DNA from: Pseudobutyrivibrio sp.
GTDB lineage: Bacteria > Bacillota > Clostridia > Lachnospirales > Lachnospiraceae
Assembly (NCBI GenBank): GCA_021442555.1
Contig: JABUSV010000046.1
Span: 1 to 39,511, forward strand
Length of the DNA: 39,511 nt
Direction: 5' to 3'
A model generated the notes under the pieces. It worked only from the letters and a program-made list of their open reading frames with translations. It was not told the origin of the DNA and made no database searches. This document shows positions 25,874 to 34,212 of this stretch, one piece after another. Position numbers and translations under genes: made by a program. Position 1 is the stretch's first letter. The number at the start of each line of letters is the position of its first letter.

Positions 25874-26138
25874 ATTAACCTCCTAATACCTTCTCTTAAA
25901 TATTATCATAGATACTATCCCCTGCAATTGTACATATTGACAAAAAATACAATGCCGGTATGTAACAATGTGCCTAAAAATAGTAATAATGACCAAATCA
26001 GTGATAATATTTGAGGACTAATGATAAAAAATGAGTAATAGATTTGAGAATATTTGATTATTCGAAAGTTGCTAACGAGAAGATTCAGACAACTAATCGT
26101 GTGATAATAATAATGTAAATTGACAAAGGAGAATAAAC
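25874..26138. promoter_or_regulatory. Divergent control region of araC and GH3 operon
   Basis: The 265-base gap contains TTGACA (25937-25942) as a plus-strand -35, inside an inverted repeat with one bulged base (ATTGTACATA at 25927, TATGTAACAAT at 25959). Three ATTTGA boxes lie at 26009, 26042 and 26052. The first and last are part of a 9-base direct repeat AATATTTGA 43 bases apart, about four helical turns. AraC proteins commonly bind such spaced direct repeats. The GH3 SD AAAGGAG lies at the end. Confidence 0.4.
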
Positions 26139-28271
26139 ATGAGCAACATTCATAGCCAAGACAATATAGAAGCTTTGAAAAAACAGGCCATGGCTCTTAT
26201 AAGCCAAATGACTCTGGAAGAAAAAGTATCACAGACTCTGAACTGGGCGAAAGCTATTGATAGATTGGATATCAAAGCATACAACTGGTGGAATGAAGCG
26301 CTGCACGGTGTGGCAAGAGCTGGTGTTGCAACAGTTTTTCCTCAGGCTATTACAATGGCGGCAACCTTTGATGAGGATCTCATAGAAGAGGTGGCAGATA
26401 CTATCTCCACTGAGGGCCGTGCAAAATACAATTATCAGCAGAAATATAATGATACAGATATATATAAAGGTCTTACCTTCTGGTCTCCAAATGTAAACAT
26501 ATTCCGAGATCCAAGATGGGGACGAGGCCATGAGACCTTTGGAGAAGACCCTTATTTGACCTCCAGAATGGGAGTCAGATTCATCAATGGTATCCAGCAG
26601 GAAGATAATGGCGTGCTGAAAGCAGCGGCCTGTGCAAAGCATTTTGCAGTTCACTCTGGTCCAGAGGATATCAGACATGAGTTTAACGCTGAGGTTTCAC
26701 AACAGGATTTGAGAGAGACCTATTTACCAGCCTTTGAGGCCTGTGTTAAGGAGGCTCATGTAGAAGCTGTAATGGGCGCATATAACAGAACCAACGGAGA
26801 ACCTTGCTGTGGTCACAAACAGTTGTTGGGTGACATTCTTAGAAAAGAGTGGGGATTCACAGGACATGTGGTGTCTGACTGTTGGGCAATCAGAGATTTT
26901 CATCAGGGCCACAAGGTGACAAAGGATGCCTTTGAATCGGTATCTCTTGCCATGAACAATGGATGCGATCTCAACTGCGGTAACCTTTTTGAATGTCTGG
27001 TAGAGGCGGTAGAAAAGGGTATGGTAGAAGAGTCAAGACTTGATGAAGCTATCTGCAATCTCTATGTTACAAGAATGAAGCTTGGAATCCTCGGAGAGCA
27101 AAAACCAAGCAAATATGATGCACTTGGTGTGATGGATATAGATACACCACAAGCCAAGGCTCTTAATCTAAAGGCATCAAAGGAAGGTATGGTTCTTCTT
27201 AAAAACGACGGATTACTTCCTTTGGATAAAAAGAAATATAAGACAATCGGTGTTATTGGACCTAATGCAAATAACAGAAGATGTCTGGTGGGTAATTATG
27301 AAGGTACTGCATCAGAATATGTGACTCTGTTAGAAGGAATTAAAGCGGCGGTAGCGGATGATGCCAGAGTGCTTTTCTCGGATGGTTGCCATCTCTTCAA
27401 GGACAAGGTTGAAGAGCTTGGAACCAGTAATGACAGAGAAGCTGAATTGTTAAGTATATGTGATGCATCAGATGTGATTATCCTGTGCATGGGCCTTGAC
27501 TCTGGTCTTGAGGGAGAAGAAGGGGATCAGGGTAATGCATACGCATCGGGTGATAAGCCAAATCTTAATCTTCCTGGAATCCAACAGAAGGTTATAGATA
27601 TGGTAGTAGCTACAGCAAAACCAGTAGTGCTCGTACTGGTAGCAGGAAGTGCTTTGGCACTTACCAAGTCCTCCCAGGAGGTAGGTGCCTTCCTGTATGC
27701 TGGTTATCCTGGAGCTCAGGGTGGTAACGCAGTAGCATCCATACTGTTTGGAGAGCATAGCCCGGAGGGTAAGCTACCTATAACGTTCTATAAGACAACT
27801 GAGGAGCTGCCTGAGTTCACGGACTACTCAATGAAGGGCAGAACCTACAGATATATGACACAGGAAGCACTGTATCCATTTGGATATGGACTAAGCTACA
27901 CAGATTTTGAAATAACAAATGCAAAGATTTCAACAGATACCATATCTTCTGAAGATGTGACAGTAGAACTGGATATTACTAATTCAGGCGACTATGACGG
28001 TGCTCAGACTATACAGGTATATATTAAATTAAACAAAGAGGGTACGCCAAACCCTCAGCTTAAGGCTTTCAAAAAAGTCAGACTTAAGAAGGGTGAAAGT
28101 AATCACGTTAAGCTTACACTCGAGTCAGATGCATTTGCTTTATACAATGAGGAAGGTATTAAAGTAATCAATGAGGGCGATTACACAGTCTATGTTGGCA
28201 TTAGCCAGCCAGACACAAGAAGCATAAGTCTATTGGGCAAAAAACCAGTAGAGTTTAAGCTAAAGGCATAA
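26139..28271 (+). CDS. GH3-family beta-xylosidase-type glycoside hydrolase
   Basis: 710 residues, no signal peptide. The barrel begins with LTLEEK-like MTLEEKVSQ and carries WWNEALHGVA and FWSPNVNIFRDPRWGRGHETFGEDP, both typical of the beta-xylosidase/alpha-arabinofuranosidase branch of GH3. The nucleophile is Asp247 (HVVSDCWAI) and the KH pair is Lys167-His168. The second alpha/beta domain (about 350-560) has the acidic loop LEGEEGDQ, and a fibronectin-III-like domain ends the protein. It should release xylose from imported xylo-oligosaccharides. First gene of an operon with two permeases and a binding protein. SD AAAGGAG. Confidence 0.92.
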   Translation: MSNIHSQDNIEALKKQAMALISQMTLEEKVSQTLNWAKAIDRLDIKAYNWWNEALHGVARAGVATVFPQAITMAATFDEDLIEEVADTISTEGRAKYNYQQKYNDTDIYKGLTFWSPNVNIFRDPRWGRGHETFGEDPYLTSRMGVRFINGIQQEDNGVLKAAACAKHFAVHSGPEDIRHEFNAEVSQQDLRETYLPAFEACVKEAHVEAVMGAYNRTNGEPCCGHKQLLGDILRKEWGFTGHVVSDCWAIRDFHQGHKVTKDAFESVSLAMNNGCDLNCGNLFECLVEAVEKGMVEESRLDEAICNLYVTRMKLGILGEQKPSKYDALGVMDIDTPQAKALNLKASKEGMVLLKNDGLLPLDKKKYKTIGVIGPNANNRRCLVGNYEGTASEYVTLLEGIKAAVADDARVLFSDGCHLFKDKVEELGTSNDREAELLSICDASDVIILCMGLDSGLEGEEGDQGNAYASGDKPNLNLPGIQQKVIDMVVATAKPVVLVLVAGSALALTKSSQEVGAFLYAGYPGAQGGNAVASILFGEHSPEGKLPITFYKTTEELPEFTDYSMKGRTYRYMTQEALYPFGYGLSYTDFEITNAKISTDTISSEDVTVELDITNSGDYDGAQTIQVYIKLNKEGTPNPQLKAFKKVRLKKGESNHVKLTLESDAFALYNEEGIKVINEGDYTVYVGISQPDTRSISLLGKKPVEFKLKA

Positions 28272-28302
28272 AAGCCAAGATAAATAAAGGGAGAATGACA
28301 TT

Positions 28303-29223
28303 GTGAAAAAATCAAATCGTTTGGCCTATATCAAGAGATATTGGCAATTGTACGCGCTATTGTTGTTACCAATTATATATTTGATAGTATTCAAATATGT
28401 ACCTATGGCATACATTCAGATTGCGTTCAAAGACTACAGTATTGTACAGAGCGTTTGGGAGATGCCTGTGACATCTAATCACGGTTTTAAGTATTTCTTA
28501 CAGGCTTTCCAAAACAAAAATTTCCTGTTGGCTTTAAGAAACACAATTTCTTTGAATCTTTTGGATTTGGTAATTGGTTTCCCAGCACCAATTATATTTG
28601 CACTTATTCTTAATGAGCTGTCCTTTAAGTACTTTAAGAAAACAGTACAGACCATAGCTTATATGCCTCACTTTTTATCATGGGTAATAATCTATGGTGT
28701 AGCCCTTCAGTTGTTTGCACCATCTACTGGTTTTATCAACATGCTTATTACAAACATGGGCTTTGAGACAGTGCCATTTCTAAATGAGTCTGCACACTGG
28801 GTTAGAACCTACATCGGTGTGGGTGTATGGCAGAGCTTTGGTTGGAATTCAATCATCTATCTGGCTGCCATTGCTGGTATCAGCCCTGAGCTTTACGAAG
28901 CTGCATCTGTAGACGGCGCAGGTCGTTTCAGAAAAATGTGGCATATTACTTTGCCTGGTATCAAGCCTACAATCGTAGTACTTCTTATCATGGCATTGGG
29001 TAATATATTAGGCTCAAGCTTTGACAGACCATTTGTATTCCAGAACAATCTTGTAATGGATGTAGCTGAGGTTCTTTCGACCTTCGTTTACAAGTATGGT
29101 ATCAAGGGATTGCAATTCTCTCTATCAACAGCAGTTGGTTTATTCCAGTCTGTTGTAGGCGTTATCTTCCTGCTTCTTGCTAACTGGTTATCAAGAAGAC
29201 TCGGAGAACGAGGAATTTGGTAA
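28303..29223 (+). CDS. Sugar ABC transporter permease, LplB type
   Basis: 306 residues starting at GTG (SD AAGGGAG, 9 bases away), with no in-frame ATG nearby. Six membrane helices. The cytoplasmic EAA loop reads YEAASVDGAGRFRKMWHITLPGI. The N-terminal basic segment before the first helix (RLAYIKRYWQLYALLLLP) is typical of LplB permeases for oligosaccharides. It pairs with the next permease. The spacing after GH3 is 31 bases and there is no terminator, so they share a transcript. Confidence 0.93.
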   Translation: MKKSNRLAYIKRYWQLYALLLLPIIYLIVFKYVPMAYIQIAFKDYSIVQSVWEMPVTSNHGFKYFLQAFQNKNFLLALRNTISLNLLDLVIGFPAPIIFALILNELSFKYFKKTVQTIAYMPHFLSWVIIYGVALQLFAPSTGFINMLITNMGFETVPFLNESAHWVRTYIGVGVWQSFGWNSIIYLAAIAGISPELYEAASVDGAGRFRKMWHITLPGIKPTIVVLLIMALGNILGSSFDRPFVFQNNLVMDVAEVLSTFVYKYGIKGLQFSLSTAVGLFQSVVGVIFLLLANWLSRRLGERGIW

Positions 29224-29239
29224 AGAGGAGGCAAGAACT

Positions 29240-30112
29240 ATGAATATAAAGAATAGAAAAACTATAATAGGCGATTGGATTTTCGTATTAATCTGCCTTG
29301 TAGTATGTGTGGTGTGTCTGACACCTATGATCAACCTGTTGGCCAGATCCCTTAGTGGAACTGAGGCACTGGTAAAGCATGAAGTTTATCTTTTACCAAA
29401 GGGATTAAACTTTGATGCATATTCTACAGTACTTTCAGATATGAAGTACATTAGAGCATTTGTTTGGACAGTGTTTTTAACAGTAGTTTGTACATTTGTT
29501 TCATTGACAATGACAGTACTTTGCGCTTATCCATTGATATTTGAAAAGCTCAAGGGAAGAGGAATAATCAATATCTTCATAACAATTACCATGTTTTTTA
29601 ACGCAGGTACCATCCCCAACTACCTGTTAATGAAGAACCTCAATCTTCTTAGCAATCCTCTGGTATTGATTATTCCAAGCTGTCTGTCAGTGTACAATAT
29701 GATTATCATGAGAAGCTTTTTCTATGGTATTCCTGTATCGCTTAGAGAGTCAGCTGAGATTGATGGAGCATCATTTGTACAGATACTTATCAAGATATAT
29801 TTGCCATTGTCAAAGCCTGTAATGGCAACCTTAGCACTGTTTTACGCAGTAGGCAGATGGAATGGTTATACAGATGCATTACTTTATATGAATGATGCTG
29901 ATTATTATCCACTGCAGTTGTTGTTATATAACATTATTAACAATATCAATTCTGTTGAAGTAGCTGCTCAGGAAGGCTTTTCGACACCAGGTCTTTCAGA
30001 GTCTTTGAAGGCTGCAATCGTTATGTTTAGTACAATACCAATCCTTATTGTATATCCATTCCTGCAGAAGTATTTTATCTCAGGTGTTACATTGGGAGCG
30101 GTTAAGGAGTAA
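29240..30112 (+). CDS. Sugar ABC transporter permease, YtcP/LplC type
   Basis: 290 residues. The track start at 29177 lies inside the previous gene. ATG at 29240 has SD AGAGGAGG 8 bases away and is chosen. Six helices and an EAA loop (LRESAEIDGASFVQILIKIYLPL) are seen, and the protein ends in SGVTLGAVKE, the usual ending of this permease family. It forms the membrane channel with the LplB-type partner. No ATPase gene lies in the cluster, so a shared MsmK-like ATPase elsewhere must drive it (inference). Confidence 0.93.
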   Translation: MNIKNRKTIIGDWIFVLICLVVCVVCLTPMINLLARSLSGTEALVKHEVYLLPKGLNFDAYSTVLSDMKYIRAFVWTVFLTVVCTFVSLTMTVLCAYPLIFEKLKGRGIINIFITITMFFNAGTIPNYLLMKNLNLLSNPLVLIIPSCLSVYNMIIMRSFFYGIPVSLRESAEIDGASFVQILIKIYLPLSKPVMATLALFYAVGRWNGYTDALLYMNDADYYPLQLLLYNIINNINSVEVAAQEGFSTPGLSESLKAAIVMFSTIPILIVYPFLQKYFISGVTLGAVKE

Positions 30113-30143
30113 GGTGCATAAACGCGAAAGCGATATGTATACA

Positions 30144-30162
30144 GTTTTGGCTAAGCCAAAAC
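30144..30162 (+). other. Intercistronic hairpin 1
   Basis: GTTTTGGC and GCCAAAAC pair perfectly around TAA, between the permease and binding-protein genes. A small GAAA tetraloop hairpin (CGCGAAAGCG) lies just upstream at 30122. Such structures often protect the mRNA of the binding protein and raise its level over the permeases. Confidence 0.6.
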
Positions 30163-30166
30163 AAAG

Positions 30167-30186
30167 AATCTCACCTAAGTGAGATT
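30167..30186 (+). other. Intercistronic hairpin 2
   Basis: AATCTCAC and GTGAGATT pair perfectly around CTAA, 5 bases after hairpin 1. Only a short T-run follows (TTTC), so it is probably a processing or stability element and not a full terminator. Confidence 0.6.
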
Positions 30187-30220
30187 GATTTCTAACATTC
30201 ATATTATGGAGGGTGAAAAA

Positions 30221-31906
30221 ATGAAAAAGAAGTTTTTATCCCTTGCACTTGCTGGAGCAATGGCTCTTAGCATGGTTGCATGTGGAGGTGCACAGGACAA
30301 TGCTCCTGCTGCAACAACTGACACAGGTGCTACTACAGATACTACAGCACCAGAGGTTGCCAGTGAACTTGTAGATGGAAAGTTTGCTGACACACGCCAC
30401 ATCACAGTAGAGGTATATGACCGTTCTATCGATGGTGGCTCAGATGTAACAAACAACAAGTATACAGATTACATCAAGCAGGGAATGCTTGATAAGTACA
30501 ATGTAGAGGTTGAATTTGTTGCGGTACCAAGATGGACAGAGGTTGAGCAGATTAACAACTTGCTTGCAGCTGGCGATGCGCCTGATATCTGTGTAACATA
30601 CGATTACGCTACAATTCAGACATACGCTAACATGGGTGGTGTATTAAACCTTGCTGACTATGTAGATACATATAAGAGTGATCTTCCAGAACTTTGGGAT
30701 TGGCTCACAGAATACAATATGTACTATGATAAGGATCCTAATACAGGAAACCTCTGGGCTCTTGAGGCTAAGCTTGCTGTCAGCAACCGTATCGTTACAT
30801 TTATCAGACAGGACTGGCTTGATGAGTTAGGACTTCAGGCTCCTACAACAACAGAAGAGTTTGAGAAGACAATGGTTGCATTTAAAGATAATGCAGACAA
30901 GCTTCTTGGCGCTGATGCAAGCAAGATGGTTCCATACTCTGCAAGTTATGATATTGGTTGGAGAACAGCTACTCTTATCGAATCATTTATCGATGAAAAT
31001 GTTACAGACAAGGAATACTACTTAAACGGATATGATGACAGAAAGCTTACAGAGAACGGTACAAAGGAAGCTATTCGTCTTGTAAACAAGTGGTATAACG
31101 ATGGCCTTATGTGGAATGATTTCACACTCTATGGATCGGGTGATTCTACAGAGGATGATATGATGAAGGCTGGTTATGTAGGCGCTTTCACACATAACTG
31201 GGATTATCCTTTCCGTAATGGCGAAGACTCAATCAACCATGTGCTTGAGTCTACAGTAGGACCAGATGCAAAGTTTGTTCCAATCGATCCTTTCAAGAAT
31301 GCTAACGGCAACTATACAAAGTTTGTTTCAGGACCTATAGATCGTAAGATCTTCTTCCCAAGCACAAACGATGAGCCACTTGCGTCTATGCTTTACCTCA
31401 ACTTCATATCTTCTCCAGAAGTTATTGAATATCTTCAGATTGGTGATGAGGGCGTAACACATAATGTACTTGAGTCAGGTGCTATAGAAATCGTTGCTGC
31501 TACAGGCGACGCTATCCAGAATTCTGGTTTCAATATTGATTACACAATCACATGTAACGGACTTAAGCTTCAGGATCAGGCTAAGACAGATCTTTCAAGA
31601 GCATACAGCTATGCATTCAATGATCCAGAGCTTGTACAGAAAGCACATGAGATTGCAAACACAGACCTAAAGGTTATCGCACATGCTTCTGTAGGTGAAA
31701 TCACAGCTGAGAGCGGTATGGGTGATGTTCTTTCTTCACAGAGAGACGTTGTATATGATCAGGCTGTAGTATGTAAGCCAGCTGATTTTGATTCTGTATG
31801 GGATTCAAATATCCAGACATACCTTGGTATGGGTGGACAGGCTATTATGGATGAAAGAGCTTCAGCTTGGGAGGCAACATACGGTTCAACAGAGAATCTT
31901 CAGTAA
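30221..31906 (+). CDS. Extracellular sugar-binding lipoprotein, LplA type
   Basis: 561 residues. The track start at 30179 is replaced by ATG 30221, which has SD GGAGGG and opens a standard signal peptide (MKKKFLSLALAG) ending in VACGG with lipidated Cys21. An Ala/Thr-rich linker leads to a large solute-binding domain of the LplA family, with KYNVEVEFVAVPRWTE near the start. It should deliver xylo-oligosaccharides to the two permeases (inferred from GH3). Strong codon bias like pflB marks it as highly expressed. A terminator follows. Confidence 0.92.
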   Translation: MKKKFLSLALAGAMALSMVACGGAQDNAPAATTDTGATTDTTAPEVASELVDGKFADTRHITVEVYDRSIDGGSDVTNNKYTDYIKQGMLDKYNVEVEFVAVPRWTEVEQINNLLAAGDAPDICVTYDYATIQTYANMGGVLNLADYVDTYKSDLPELWDWLTEYNMYYDKDPNTGNLWALEAKLAVSNRIVTFIRQDWLDELGLQAPTTTEEFEKTMVAFKDNADKLLGADASKMVPYSASYDIGWRTATLIESFIDENVTDKEYYLNGYDDRKLTENGTKEAIRLVNKWYNDGLMWNDFTLYGSGDSTEDDMMKAGYVGAFTHNWDYPFRNGEDSINHVLESTVGPDAKFVPIDPFKNANGNYTKFVSGPIDRKIFFPSTNDEPLASMLYLNFISSPEVIEYLQIGDEGVTHNVLESGAIEIVAATGDAIQNSGFNIDYTITCNGLKLQDQAKTDLSRAYSYAFNDPELVQKAHEIANTDLKVIAHASVGEITAESGMGDVLSSQRDVVYDQAVVCKPADFDSVWDSNIQTYLGMGGQAIMDERASAWEATYGSTENLQ

Positions 31907-31921
31907 TTTTTTCTTCATTCT

Positions 31922-31956
31922 TGGAGGCTGCAATAAAATGCAGTCTCCATTTTTTG
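31922..31956 (+). terminator. Rho-independent terminator of the GH3-importer operon
   Basis: TGGAGGCTGCA and TGCAGTCTCCA pair with one G-T around ATAAAA, followed by TTTTTTG. Confidence 0.9.
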
Positions 31957-32011
31957 TTATTTTGTTATATACTATCTATGTTGGTTTTTATTATTTTATT
32001 AGGAGAGTAAA

Positions 32012-33163
32012 ATGCGTCAATTCTACCTGAACAGATCAGGTCTTAATATATATTGCCAGGAATACCTGCCATGTGATTTTGACAATACAAAAAAGTATCA
32101 AGCCATACTAATTAGTCATGGCTTTGGTGCCACAATTGCAGACTGCAGTGACCACTACATGAGATTTACAGATAATGGGATTGCTGTGTATGGGCTGGAG
32201 TTTTTAGGTGGTGCAAGAAGCGATTCAACCCACAGCCAGGGCAGCTCATTGGATATGAGCATCTATACAGAGGTAAGTGATCTTGAGGCCTTAATCGATT
32301 ACGTCAGGGAGCTTGAATATATTGATTCTGAAAAAATGATGCTTATGGGCTTTAGTCAGGGGGCTTTTGTGTCAGGCATTACTGCAGCAAGGCGAGCTAA
32401 TGACATAGCCAGGCTTATTATGGTATATCCGGCACTGTGTATGTGTGATGATGCCAGAAGAGGTCAGCTGGGAGGTGCCACATATGATATTAATAACATT
32501 CCACAATCCTGGGATTGTCCAAATGGTATGGTTATTTCAAAACAGTTCCATGAGGCTGTTGTTGATATAGATCCTCTAGGAGAGCTTATGGGATATGACA
32601 AGGATGTTTTGATAATACATGGAATGGAGGATGATATAGTGCATTACTCTTATTCCATAAGAGCAAAAAACAAGGCCTACAGTAAGGAAAAAAGCCAGCT
32701 TCTTATTATGGAAAAAATGGGACACTGTGTACCCGACACCGTGTACGATGCAGTTTTTGACTCCATTAACTTTTTTATAGAAGGCAAAAAGGAGCTGCTT
32801 ACCATAAAGGTGATAATTACAGACAACGAAGTTATTGAGGATACACCAGGCAGACATGTAAATAAAATATATTTTACAGGATACTGTGACAGTCCTATGT
32901 TTAAGGGGGCAATCCTTCCTGGTGCCTGTGATACTCAGATAACGGAGGAAGGCGTTACAAGGTTAAGAGCCGTGTATACTCTCTTTGGTAAAGACAGCGA
33001 AGGTAATACATGTACAATCAATATTGTTAACAGCAGACAGGGACAATATTTCAGGCCTGTTATTACCACAGACTCCAAGGCTTTGGCATATCTAAATGAT
33101 GAAGCCTGCTACGGAACATTAGAACATCATGATTATGGCGTAACAATTAGGATTTGGAAATGA
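32012..33163 (+). CDS. Alpha/beta-hydrolase fused to a DUF3237-like domain
   Basis: 383 residues, no signal peptide. Residues 1-258 are a serine hydrolase: oxyanion HGFG (36-39), nucleophile Ser115 in GFSQGA, probable acid Asp207 or Asp208 (HGMEDDIV) and His238 (GHCVPD). Residues about 264-383 match DUF3237, a small beta-barrel: GRHVNKIYFTG, ILPGACD, then LRAVYTLFGKDSEG and a Tyr-rich end. The combination is unusual. Esterase action on acyl or feruloyl groups of xylan fragments is a reasonable guess from the neighbours. The ATG of the next gene overlaps its stop (ATGA). SD AGGAGA. Confidence 0.75.
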   Translation: MRQFYLNRSGLNIYCQEYLPCDFDNTKKYQAILISHGFGATIADCSDHYMRFTDNGIAVYGLEFLGGARSDSTHSQGSSLDMSIYTEVSDLEALIDYVRELEYIDSEKMMLMGFSQGAFVSGITAARRANDIARLIMVYPALCMCDDARRGQLGGATYDINNIPQSWDCPNGMVISKQFHEAVVDIDPLGELMGYDKDVLIIHGMEDDIVHYSYSIRAKNKAYSKEKSQLLIMEKMGHCVPDTVYDAVFDSINFFIEGKKELLTIKVIITDNEVIEDTPGRHVNKIYFTGYCDSPMFKGAILPGACDTQITEEGVTRLRAVYTLFGKDSEGNTCTINIVNSRQGQYFRPVITTDSKALAYLNDEACYGTLEHHDYGVTIRIWK

Positions 33164-34212
33164 TATTTAAGAACAACACAAAAAGACGCAAATATAATAG
33201 AAGCAGTACTCTTATGAAGCTGTCTACTGTTGCTGTATGTTGTATGGTTCTGACAACAATTGTCAGTTTTATTATGCTTACGGGAAGAATGTCTGAAGTG
33301 AAAAAGCTAACAGCTCCTGAAAACTATGATACTTACGACAAGTATGTCTGTATGATTACCAGTGATGATGAGGGTCAGTTTTGGCAGGAGGTGTATCAGG
33401 TAGCCAAGGATGCTGGCAAGGAGATGGGAATCTGTGTAGACATGCTCTCTGATACAATCAATATCCAGCAGAATCCTGCTCAGCTTTTAAACATAGCCAT
33501 TGCATCACATCCAGATGGCATTATTCTTGAGGCAAACAGCTCTGATGAAATGACAATAATGCTGGAAAAAGCCAACGAGGCAGATATTCCCATAGTTACA
33601 GTACTGTCTGATGGTATGGCAAGTGACAGAATAAGCTACATCTCAGTTAATAACTATACCTTAGGACAGATATATGGCTCGCAGGTTATAGGAGTTGCGG
33701 AAAAAAATGCCAATGTTCTTATTCTTACCAGATCAGATACCAATGCAATAGGAGAAAATCTTATTATTACTGGTATTCAGGACACCATAATGGATAGTGA
33801 AGAATACAGAAATATTAATATTACCAGTAATACAATTATCGATGACGATGCTTTTGCCATAGAGGAGTCTGTGCGTAATATTTTTATGCATTCAAGGACT
33901 CTTCCTGATGTAATAATCTGTCTTGATGAGCAGATTACAACCTGTGTATATCAGGCCATGATTGATTACAACAAGGTAGGTCAGGTTCAGCTATTGGGTT
34001 ACTATGATTCAGATACCATATTAGAGGGTGTAAGACAAGGAGTAATTCACTCTACAATCGCTGTGGATACAGCAGCTATGGGGCAGGACTGCGTGGATGC
34101 ATTTGCTGAATACTGGGAGAGCGGATACGTTAGCGAGTATTACGATGTTGATGCCAAGCTCATTACAATCGAGAATATTAATAGTGTTGTGAAGGAGGGT
34201 AATAATGAATAA
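33160..34212 (+). CDS. Membrane-anchored sugar-binding sensor (periplasmic-binding-protein type 1)
   Basis: 350 residues from ATG 33160. The track's TTG at 33154 has no better SD. One N-terminal helix (about 22-44) without a lipobox anchors it. Residues about 55-335 are an RbsB-like binding domain: CMITSDDEGQFWQEV at the start, HPDGIILEANSSDEM, and LLGYYDSDTILEGVRQG near the end. It has an 8-base overlap with the kinase gene behind it. Coupled genes of this kind act as extracellular sugar sensors that talk to a YesM/LytS-type kinase. The ligand is probably xylose or another monosaccharide (inferred). Confidence 0.85.
   Translation: MIFKNNTKRRKYNRSSTLMKLSTVAVCCMVLTTIVSFIMLTGRMSEVKKLTAPENYDTYDKYVCMITSDDEGQFWQEVYQVAKDAGKEMGICVDMLSDTINIQQNPAQLLNIAIASHPDGIILEANSSDEMTIMLEKANEADIPIVTVLSDGMASDRISYISVNNYTLGQIYGSQVIGVAEKNANVLILTRSDTNAIGENLIITGIQDTIMDSEEYRNINITSNTIIDDDAFAIEESVRNIFMHSRTLPDVIICLDEQITTCVYQAMIDYNKVGQVQLLGYYDSDTILEGVRQGVIHSTIAVDTAAMGQDCVDAFAEYWESGYVSEYYDVDAKLITIENINSVVKEGNNE

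Noticed and set aside
33154-33159. TTG start for the membrane-anchored sensor
   Set aside because: The ATG at 33160 gives a standard 4-base ATGA overlap and the TTG has no better SD.
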